From: Aurantimonas marianensis
Lineage (GTDB): Bacteria > Pseudomonadota > Alphaproteobacteria > Rhizobiales > Rhizobiaceae
NCBI RefSeq assembly: GCF_024195285.1
Contig: NZ_JALHBS010000048.1
Span: 26,907-90,906 of the forward strand
DNA: 64,000 nucleotides
Direction: 5' to 3'
The notes under the pieces are model-generated. The model worked only from the letters and a program-made list of their open reading frames with translations, ran no database searches and was not told the origin of the DNA. This document shows, piece by piece, positions 57,597 through 64,000 of this stretch. The position numbers were made by a program, and so were the translations under genes. Within the stretch, counting starts at the first letter, position 1, and every line of letters begins with the position of its first letter.

Positions 57597-59093
57597 CTAC
57601 CGCCCGTCGGGCGTCCTCAGGCCGTACCACTTGTCGTGGACCTCCTGGTAGTGATCTTCCGGCTTGTAGGTCTTGCCGGCCAACCCCAGCCGCTCAGCCG
57701 ACAGCCGGCCGAGGGCCGAGACCACGGCATAGCCTGCCACCACCGCGTCGCGCTGCGATCCGACGAGCAGGATCTGCGCCGAGATCACCTCGGCCTGGGC
57801 GTTGAGCACGTCGAGCGTGGTCCGCTGCCCGACATTGCGCTCCTCGACGACGCCATCAAGCGCCAGGCGAGCGGCGCGCGCCTGCGCCTGAAAGCCATCG
57901 ATGTTGGCGCGTGCCGCCTGCAATTGTGCCCAGGCGCTGGCGACCGCCGTCCTTACCTGATCGCGGGTTCCGTCGACCTCGATCCGGCGCGGGCCGAGAA
58001 CTTCCTTGGACTGGCGCACCACGGAACTCGCGCGGCCGCCCTGGTAGATCGGAATCGTCAGTTGCGCGCCGACAGTGGCGGAGATTTCGTTCTGCGTGTT
58101 GACGGTCGGCCGGCCGAGCGAGGTATTGACGCCCGGCAGATTGCCGCCACTGGTTTCGCTCAGCGCATAGGTATCGTCGACCCGGGCGGTCAGATTCAGC
58201 GTCGGCAGCAGTGCCCCTTCGGCGGACTTGACCTGAAAGGCCGCCGCGTCGACGGCCGCGAGCGTCGCCAGAATCGCCGGATGCTCGCGCTGGGAAATGG
58301 CAAAGGCCGTTTCGAGCGACTTCGGGATGGCGCGCGACGGCGTGCGGCCCGGCTGAAGATTGGTTGGCGGGCTGCCGACGACATCGAGATAGGTCGCCTC
58401 GCTGGAGGCCACCTGCGCCAGCGCGCTGTTGAGCAGCGCAGTGGCGAGTGCCTGTTGGGACTCGGCTTGCGCCACGTCGGTACGCGTGCCCTCGCCCACC
58501 TCGAAGCGCGCCCGCGACGCACGCACCTGCTCCTGCAGAAAGCCAAGATTCTGGCGGCGCAATGCGGCGATCTGCCGGTCGCGCAGGACATCCATATAGG
58601 CCGTCGCCGCGTCGAACAGGGTGTTCTGCTCGGTATTGGCGAGGTTTTTACGCGAGGCGCGAACCTGTGCCTGCGCGGCGGCGACATTGTTGGGTGTCTG
58701 AAATCCGTCGAACAGGGTCTGGTTGAGCTGGATGCCGAAACCGATCGACTCCGACCGCGTGGTCTGGGTCGAGATATCGTCCCCGAAGGTCGTCCGACTC
58801 CGCGTCGCGTTGGCTGAGCCTACCCCGCTGACGAACGGCCTGAGGCCCGCCCGAGCCTGCGGAACATTTTCGTCAGTGGCGCGCAATTGCGCTCGCGCCG
58901 CATTCAGCCCCTGACTGTTGGCATAGGCCTTCGCCAATGCTCCGGTCAGGGTTTCGGCCGCCACGGTAGTGGGGGTCGAGGAAATTACACCGGCGACAAG
59001 AGCGGCGGCAATCCAGATTCTGCTACGCAACCCGATGACTCCAAACCGCAGACAAGGCGTATCGCAAGGGAGCGATCCCGCCACAGCGACCAT
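57597..59093 (-). CDS. tolC: TolC-family outer-membrane efflux protein
   Basis: A 498-residue trimeric channel component for type I export and multidrug efflux. The two structural repeats are visible, with helical segments NLGFLQEQVRASRARFEVGE and RTDVAQAESQQALATALLNS, then their second-repeat equivalents VGQRTTLDVLNAQAEVISAQ. The signal peptide lies around IWIAAALVAGVISSTPTTVA. The start is uncertain: ATG 59093 is used here, while TTG 59030 has GGAG seven bases upstream and would give a shorter, better signal peptide. It follows a PIMT-family gene and precedes popZ. Confidence 0.93.
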   Translation of the reverse strand: MVAVAGSLPCDTPCLRFGVIGLRSRIWIAAALVAGVISSTPTTVAAETLTGALAKAYANSQGLNAARAQLRATDENVPQARAGLRPFVSGVGSANATRSRTTFGDDISTQTTRSESIGFGIQLNQTLFDGFQTPNNVAAAQAQVRASRKNLANTEQNTLFDAATAYMDVLRDRQIAALRRQNLGFLQEQVRASRARFEVGEGTRTDVAQAESQQALATALLNSALAQVASSEATYLDVVGSPPTNLQPGRTPSRAIPKSLETAFAISQREHPAILATLAAVDAAAFQVKSAEGALLPTLNLTARVDDTYALSETSGGNLPGVNTSLGRPTVNTQNEISATVGAQLTIPIYQGGRASSVVRQSKEVLGPRRIEVDGTRDQVRTAVASAWAQLQAARANIDGFQAQARAARLALDGVVEERNVGQRTTLDVLNAQAEVISAQILLVGSQRDAVVAGYAVVSALGRLSAERLGLAGKTYKPEDHYQEVHDKWYGLRTPDGR

Positions 59094-59213
59094 TCTGCTT
59101 GTCCGTCCCACAGGGGTACCATCTGATCAGTTTTCCGCCCCCTGGATCAAGAGGCAAGGCTGCGCCCGGGATGCATTGCGCGGCAACGACACATATCTGC
59201 AACGACCGGTCGC

Positions 59214-59867
59214 TCAGAAAACAAACTGCCGCCTCTTCTCGAATCCCGGCAGCGGCTTCACGCTGCAATTGAAGCCGAACCGATCCGAGACCACGCCGTT
59301 CTCGTCCTTGAAATAAAGCTTGGCCGAGGCGGCGTTACCGATGCCCTCCACAACCACGAGGCGCCCGCCTTCGCGCAACTGCTCGAAGAAGGTCTCCGGC
59401 AAGCGCTCGACCGCGCCCTCGAAGACAATCACGTCGTACGGGGCCTCGGACGGGTAGCCCTCCTCCAGCTTTCCCTCGACCACGACGCAGGTGACGTAGT
59501 CGAGACGCGTCAAATTTTCACTGGCAAGCGCCGCGAGTTCGACATTCTCTTCCAGGGCCACCACGGAGCCGGCGAGATGCGACAGGATCGCCGAGGAATA
59601 GCCGGAGCCGCATCCCACATCGAGGACGACGTCGTCGGGCGTGACCGCGGCGAGTTGCAGGAGCTTGGCGAAAGGCGAGGCTTCCATGATGTAGCGGCCG
59701 TCGCCGATCGACAGGTCCTCGTCGATATAGGCCAGCGGCCTGCGCGATGCGGGCACGAATTCTTCCCGCGGCACCTGCAGGAACGCCCGCAGGATGTCAT
59801 GACGGGTCACGTCCGTGGTGCGGATCTGGTTGTCCACCATTTTCGTGCGGGCAGTCTCGAAATCCAT
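59214..59867 (-). CDS. PIMT-family methyltransferase (second copy)
   Basis: A 217-residue SAM-dependent protein of the protein-L-isoaspartate methyltransferase family. The SAM motif is VVLDVGCGSGYSSAILSHL. The upstream region reads IGDGRYIMEASPFAKLLQLA, lacking the usual GQTISQP segment. It is shared with family members found upstream of tolC in alphaproteobacteria. The reaction is therefore uncertain; it differs clearly from the pcm product at 35633-36283. The start at 59867 (MDFETARTKMVDNQIRTTDV) matches homologues; the longer frame is not conserved. Confidence 0.88.
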   Translation of the reverse strand: MDFETARTKMVDNQIRTTDVTRHDILRAFLQVPREEFVPASRRPLAYIDEDLSIGDGRYIMEASPFAKLLQLAAVTPDDVVLDVGCGSGYSSAILSHLAGSVVALEENVELAALASENLTRLDYVTCVVVEGKLEEGYPSEAPYDVIVFEGAVERLPETFFEQLREGGRLVVVEGIGNAASAKLYFKDENGVVSDRFGFNCSVKPLPGFEKRRQFVF

Positions 59868-59984
59868 GGCCGAAATCCTCGTGTCCTGCCGCATCGTCGC
59901 CTTGCGGCCGCCCGTTTCCATAGTCGCGGCTCCGGTTGCACGCAAGGCGCCACGACCGTTCGCGACAGCCTGATCCACGATGCT

Positions 59985-61394
59985 TCAGCGCTCGATCCGA
60001 TCGATGAACCACCGGGTAAGCCGGGTCCAGACCTCGTCCTTCTCCTCGATCAGGAAAACGCCCTCGTCGGTCTCCTTGAGATCGACACCGTAAAGTCCGT
60101 CGCCGATGCAGCGAGCCGCCCTCAGTCCGGCATCCAGCACATGCGGGGGCGTTTCCCCCAGCGAGAACGCCTTGAACCCGCCCTCCAGGGGTCGTCCCCC
60201 ATTGTCGTGGTTGATGATCTGCCAGTGGCTCTTGGCCATCAGGTACTGGACCGCGAACAAGGGCTCGCCGCCGAGTACGCCGATCCGCCAGTCGAAGCTG
60301 GTCGGCATGAACTTCTGGGCGATCAAGAGGTCGCTATCCTCCAGCCAGGCGTTCGCCAGCGTCACCAGGCCCGCCACGTCATCGACCTTCTTCACCCCCC
60401 GGGAGAAGGATCCGTCGGGGATTTTCAGCACCATCGGAAAGCTCAGCTCGTCCGCCGCCCGGGCGAAGTCCTCCTTGCCCCCGATCATCACCGACGCCGG
60501 CGTGGCGACACCATTCGCCGCCATCAGCTCGTTGAGATAGACCTTGTTCGTGCAGCGTATCATCGAGATCGGATCGTCGATGACCGGCATGCCCTCCTGC
60601 ATGGCGCGACGGGCGAACCGGTAGGTATGATTGGAGATCGAGGTCGTCTCGCGGATGAACAAGGCGTCGAAATTGGCTAGCCGCGGCAGATCCTTGCGAC
60701 CGATCGGCTCGACATCGACACCGAGCCGTGCGGCAATACGCGCCCAGTGCCGCAATGTGGCCACCGAGGACGGCGGCAGTGCCTCCTTCGGATCATAAAG
60801 GGTCGCGAAGGCGTATTTGGCTGGCGTCTTCGCCTTGGCGGCACGCCATTGGCGCGCGGTATATCGCTCCATGGCGGTCAGCAGGCGCGCCGTCTCGGCG
60901 CTGTCGAGCTTGCCGATCGAGGCAAAACCGATGCGGCGAATTCGCGGCGGCGCGGCCTTCGGTTCCAGATGGATCTCGAGGGCGGGCGCCCGGAACCAGT
61001 CGAAGATCAGCTTGGCGAACCGATCGAGGCGGGGGTCATCGGCATGGCCGAAATAGATGCGTATCGGGGAAGCCGGCGCTCCGCCCTTGTCGAGCGCCTT
61101 CGACAGCGCCGCCTCGAGTTCGGGCAAGGCGTTTTCGTAAAGCTTCCTTTCCGACAGGTCGATCATCGTCTCGACCGAGGGGATGATGCGGTGGCCCCGG
61201 GCCTCGGCGAGGAGCGAGGCGTAGTAGCCCCTGCTTTGATAGGCATAGGATCGCGACAGGTTGATCACCTTGGGCCGCTGCCCCCGGAAGAGGCCGGATC
61301 GCGCAAGATAATCGCGGCTGGTCATGATCTTGTGCGGCGTCGCGCCGTTATCGAGATCGGACGCGCGCCCGACGAGGACGACCCATTGAGACAT
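59985..61394 (-). CDS. RimK-like ATP-grasp ligase with RLAN-type N-terminal domain, apparent active-site deletion
   Basis: A 469-residue protein. The N-terminal ~190 residues (MSQWVVLVGRASDLDNG, YASLLAEARGHRIIPSVETM) match the RimK-like ATP-grasp N-terminal (RLAN) type. The ATP-grasp module follows, with IRETTSISNHTYRFARRAMQ, FPMVLKIPDGSFSRGVKKV and YGVDLKETDEGVFLIE. In active ATP-grasp ligases that last strand continues as IEVNDNPN. Here it reads LIEEKDEVWTRLTRWFIDR, so about 13-16 residues including the metal-binding Asn appear to be missing without loss of frame. It starts 11 bases after the GNAT-papain gene and is probably cotranscribed with it. Confidence 0.88.
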   Translation of the reverse strand: MSQWVVLVGRASDLDNGATPHKIMTSRDYLARSGLFRGQRPKVINLSRSYAYQSRGYYASLLAEARGHRIIPSVETMIDLSERKLYENALPELEAALSKALDKGGAPASPIRIYFGHADDPRLDRFAKLIFDWFRAPALEIHLEPKAAPPRIRRIGFASIGKLDSAETARLLTAMERYTARQWRAAKAKTPAKYAFATLYDPKEALPPSSVATLRHWARIAARLGVDVEPIGRKDLPRLANFDALFIRETTSISNHTYRFARRAMQEGMPVIDDPISMIRCTNKVYLNELMAANGVATPASVMIGGKEDFARAADELSFPMVLKIPDGSFSRGVKKVDDVAGLVTLANAWLEDSDLLIAQKFMPTSFDWRIGVLGGEPLFAVQYLMAKSHWQIINHDNGGRPLEGGFKAFSLGETPPHVLDAGLRAARCIGDGLYGVDLKETDEGVFLIEEKDEVWTRLTRWFIDRIER

Positions 61395-61405
61395 CGGACG
61401 ACCTC

Positions 61406-62626
61406 TTAAGCCACACGCCGGGAGAGAAAAACGGCGGCGCGCAGGCCGACCTTTCCGAAACGCGCTATCCGGTCAAATGTTTCGTAGGGAATCGGGAGGC
61501 TCGCGGCATCGGCGACGGATTCGCCACGCTCGTCCGCCACCCATGGATCGTGGATGATGATGTGGCGGCCATCATCGCCATGGGCGAGCACCCAGTGCGG
61601 CACCTTCTTGTCGAACATATGATAGCCGGAAATCAGGACGACGGCGGTCTTGCCCGCGGCGATCGCGGCGCGCAGTTCGACGAGGGTGAAGGGGCGAATG
61701 GTGACCGCAATCGCATAGGCGTCGGCGCGGCGGCGAAAATCTTCCTGGGCCAGCGCCATCACCCGCTGCTTCTCCGCGCTTCGAACCCCTTCCAGAAACA
61801 GATCACCCGGTTCCGAGACATGGATTTCGGCGTCCAGCCCGGCTTCATGCGCCGCCACCGCCAGGCCGTAGGGCTCGCAACCGCCCGGCCCCGACATCAT
61901 GAAGATCGTCGTCGCCTCGCGCCAGAGACGGATCTCCGCCACCGGCTCCAGCACGAAACCGGGCACATCGCGTGCCATCGCCATCATCAGGCAGCACGCG
62001 CCGCAGGTGAAATCCGTGGTCTGCTCGTAGTAGGGAATGCCGGTCTCGATCGCCTGGTCTCCGCGCAAGGTCTTTTCAAAGCGCAACGCCGACATGTGGT
62101 CGGCATAATAGTCGAGATAGCGTCCGATCGAGCGAAAATGGCGGGACTGATAGAGGGCGATCGCCGCGGCATTGTCCGCGCGAACCTCGAGACGAAGGGC
62201 GATGCGGTCGCGATCGAAGGCCGCGGACTCGGCTGCCTCGAGTAGTCTTCTGCCGATCCCAAACCCCGACGATTCCGGTGCGACGGCGAGGGAATACAGC
62301 CGCGCAAGCCCCGTGCCGCGACGCAGCAGGATGGCGGCATAGCCGACGATCCGGCCAGCTTGAGGATCACCTCCGCCCTCCTCGGCGATGAGGACGATGG
62401 CGCTGTCTGCACTGACGAGATTGCGGAACGAGCGGCGCGAGATGCGATCGACATCGAAAGCGGAGGCCTCGATTTCGACCAGCCGATCGACATCATTCGT
62501 CCGAGCCGGACGAATTTTGATGTCGGCGGCGAGGATAGCAGGCCCGGCTTGCGCTCGCGATGGGTTCCGAATCATGTCTTCTACGTCGAGACGTTGGGCC
62601 GCTGTTTTGAATAGGCCTGCGCTCAT
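61406..62626 (-). CDS. GNAT acetyltransferase fused to a C39/papain-like peptidase domain
   Basis: A 406-residue two-domain protein. Residues about 30-180 are a GNAT domain, with LYSLAVAPESSGFGIGRRLL as the acetyl-CoA-binding motif and RADNAAAIALYQSRHFRSIG. Residues about 190-400 are a papain-like (C39-type) domain: Gln and Cys in YYEQTTDFTCGACCLMMAMA, His in VPHWVLAHGDDG, and Asp in IIIHDPWV. This fusion is known next to RLAN-type RimK ligases and was predicted by comparative genomics to act on a peptide product. Start 62626 is chosen for its longer leader; 62575 (MIRNPSRAQ) is an alternative. Confidence 0.88.
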   Translation of the reverse strand: MSAGLFKTAAQRLDVEDMIRNPSRAQAGPAILAADIKIRPARTNDVDRLVEIEASAFDVDRISRRSFRNLVSADSAIVLIAEEGGGDPQAGRIVGYAAILLRRGTGLARLYSLAVAPESSGFGIGRRLLEAAESAAFDRDRIALRLEVRADNAAAIALYQSRHFRSIGRYLDYYADHMSALRFEKTLRGDQAIETGIPYYEQTTDFTCGACCLMMAMARDVPGFVLEPVAEIRLWREATTIFMMSGPGGCEPYGLAVAAHEAGLDAEIHVSEPGDLFLEGVRSAEKQRVMALAQEDFRRRADAYAIAVTIRPFTLVELRAAIAAGKTAVVLISGYHMFDKKVPHWVLAHGDDGRHIIIHDPWVADERGESVADAASLPIPYETFDRIARFGKVGLRAAVFLSRRVA

Positions 62627-62893
62627 TCCCGGCGATTGGCAAGACGGGACGCGCCTCGCCCACCGCTTTGCCGGCGGTTTCAGGCGAAAGCGACAACGGA
62701 ACGGGTGCCGAAGGACGATACGACAGCGGCCCGCGCCGAGATGGCGCGGGATGCCAGATATCCGCAATCACGCGCTCACCGACGCCACTGTGCCGCGATC
62801 GCTCGGTCGAAACGGCGCGAGGACCGGATTTTCCGGATGAAATTTTCCGGCCTTGCGGAAACCCAACGAAATCCGTAGGTACGGCGCCGGTGA

Positions 62894-62967
62894 GGCCTCG
62901 TGGCGGAGTGGTTACGCAGAGGACTGCAAATCCTTGTACGGGGGTTCGATTCCCTCCGAGGCCTCCA
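62894..62967 (+). tRNA. tRNA-Cys (GCA)
   Basis: The 74-base cloverleaf starts GGCCTCGTGGCGGAGTGG and ends with an encoded CCA. The acceptor stem GGCCTCG pairs with CGAGGCC, with U as discriminator base. The anticodon arm AGGA-CTGCAAA-TCCT presents GCA, and the T loop is GTTCGATTC. Confidence 0.97.
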
Positions 62968-63228
62968 TTCCTCCGTGCGCCCCTCAAAACCGTCGTTGCC
63001 GCACGCTTGAATGCTCTTTTGGCAAGTCGAAGACGGGTTCTCTCGCGATGGCTGTGACGCCTGGCCCGCCCGAAAGGCGAGGGTGCATCCCCAAGGTCGA
63101 GGAGCGCTTAGCCGTGTGTGTCGCCGCCAAGGGTCGCGGGGCCGCGATCAGCAACGCCCATCGTCTGCCCGCCGACCGCCGCCGGGGCGAGCCGCCGATG
63201 GTCCGCCCGCGCTGCCGGGAGTATTATC
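62968..63228. other. Intergenic region between tRNA-Cys and phnN
   Basis: No convincing gene, RNA or repeat is visible in these 261 bases. The open frames here are GC-driven and lack ribosome-binding sites; one of them is an upstream extension of phnN. Confidence 0.5.
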
Positions 63229-63897
63229 GTGGCGCGTGACGTCGAAACCGACGCGGGCAACGGGGGAAACAAGCTCGGGGCCGGCTCGCGTGGATCGTTC
63301 GTCGCGGTGGTCGGACCAAGCGGCGCCGGCAAGGATTCGCTGCTGGCGATCGCCGCCGCGACGCTTGCTCCCGAAACCGGCTTCTTCTTCCCCCGCCGCG
63401 TCGTCACCCGCACCGCGCTCGTGGACGCGGAAGACCACGACAGCCTGACCCCGGCGGCATTCGCGGCGGCCGAGACCGCCGGGGCGTTTTGCCTGACCTG
63501 GGCGGCGCACGGCCTCTCCTACGGCCTGCCGACGGAGATTTCGAAGCGCCTGGAGGCTGGCGAGACCGTCGTCGCCAACGTCTCGCGCGGCGCTTTATGC
63601 GACGCTTCAAAACATTTCGCCCGCCTTCACGTCATCGAGATCACCGCCCCGCGCCACTTGCTCGTGGAGCGGATCGCGGCTCGGGGACGGGAAACGCCGG
63701 AGGAGATAGTCCGGCGACTGGGCCGTCCGGCGCTGCTCGAAGTGCCCCTCGGGGTCGAAGCGATCCATCGCATCGACAATGGCGGAAAAATCGACGCGGC
63801 GGCCGCCGCCTTTGTCGCCATCCTCAGGCGGATCGGCGACGACGCGCGGGCCACACCGCCTGGGTCGGCGATCGCCAATTCGCCCGCGCCACGATGA
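63229..63897 (+). CDS. phnN: Ribose 1,5-bisphosphate phosphokinase PhnN
   Basis: Guanylate-kinase-like P-loop enzyme of 222 residues. The Walker A motif is VAVVGPSGAGKDSLLAIAAA, followed by the ADP-binding pattern FPRRVVTRTALVDAEDHDSL and AHGLSYGLPTEI. PhnN makes phosphoribosyl pyrophosphate from ribose 1,5-bisphosphate in phosphonate use. No other phn gene is in the window, although the window ends 103 bases later. The GTG start at 63229 has GGGAG seven bases upstream, preferred over the open frame that begins at 63118. Confidence 0.88.
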   Translation: MARDVETDAGNGGNKLGAGSRGSFVAVVGPSGAGKDSLLAIAAATLAPETGFFFPRRVVTRTALVDAEDHDSLTPAAFAAAETAGAFCLTWAAHGLSYGLPTEISKRLEAGETVVANVSRGALCDASKHFARLHVIEITAPRHLLVERIAARGRETPEEIVRRLGRPALLEVPLGVEAIHRIDNGGKIDAAAAAFVAILRRIGDDARATPPGSAIANSPAPR

Positions 63898-64000
63898 CGC
63901 TCAATGAGAGCGATCCACCGAAAGCGCCGCGGCGGCTCCCTCCTCTCCGGCATCCGCATGCTCACCAGAGGCCCCTAAGATTCGACCTCTGCGCGAATTC
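63898..64000. other. End of window after phnN
   Basis: No gene can be supported in the last 103 bases. The sequence ends in GAATTC. Confidence 0.4.

Noticed and set aside
63118..63228. An N-terminal extension of PhnN.
   Set aside because: The 37 codons before GTG 63229 have no similarity to the family, and a ribosome-binding site directly precedes that GTG.

Overview
The window is a contiguous, GC-rich stretch of an alphaproteobacterial chromosome. The order Hyphomicrobiales (Rhizobiales) is the best fit: there is an ExoR homologue, a PopZ-type polar protein, a NuoE with a long C-terminal extension, a fused SecDF, and the gene orders nagZ/tatABC/serS/surE/pcm/nlpD and valS/popZ/tolC/PIMT. 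I cannot name the genus from sequence alone. Most of the window is core genome on the minus strand. The one clear mobile element is an IS5-family insertion.

Layout, in window coordinates: 1-12658 is the complex I (nuo) operon, transcribed leftward as A-B-C-D-E-F-G-H-I-J-K-L; nuoL runs off the left edge. Three junctions carry extra material: a GFA-family gene between C and D, a broken Uma2-like nuclease relic between D and E, and a 73-residue membrane protein between H and I. 13034-14424 has a small unknown gene, tRNA-Asp, tRNA-Val and an HU gene. 14591-23475 holds the protein quality-control genes lon, clpX, clpP and tig, with an MscS-type channel gene inside the block. tRNA-Leu follows.

24059-24600 is the most unusual stretch. 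A 47-residue DUF1127 gene is followed by three tandem RNA-like repeats. Each has three hairpins with a CCTCC-type loop, as in the cuckoo/CcsR small RNAs known from alphaproteobacteria. trmFO follows. 26039-32319 contains a DUF4153 membrane protein, homologues of the mitochondrial complex I assembly factors NDUFAF6 and NDUFAF3, secDF and yajC. 32450-47673 carries a DUF815 ATPase, a degenerate LytM/NlpD lipoprotein, the IS element, pcm, surE, serS, tatCBA, an orphan ABC ATPase (in the place where scpAB usually lie), nagZ, a SPOR protein, argS and a dGTPase.

47780-51498 has erpA, xthA, exoR and ilvD. 51763-59867 has a FadL-type porin, valS, popZ, tolC and a second PIMT-family methyltransferase. 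59985-62626 is a two-gene unit: a RimK-like ATP-grasp ligase with an apparent active-site deletion, and a GNAT-papain fusion. tRNA-Cys and an isolated phnN end the window.

Several parts plausibly work together. The nuo operon, the NDUFAF3/NDUFAF6 homologues and the SecDF/YajC machinery all bear on respiratory membrane assembly. ErpA can feed Fe-S clusters to NuoB/E/F/G/I and IlvD. Lon, ClpXP and trigger factor form a proteostasis block, and lon and clpP have sigma-32-like promoter candidates. TatABC, NlpD, NagZ and the SPOR protein serve the envelope.
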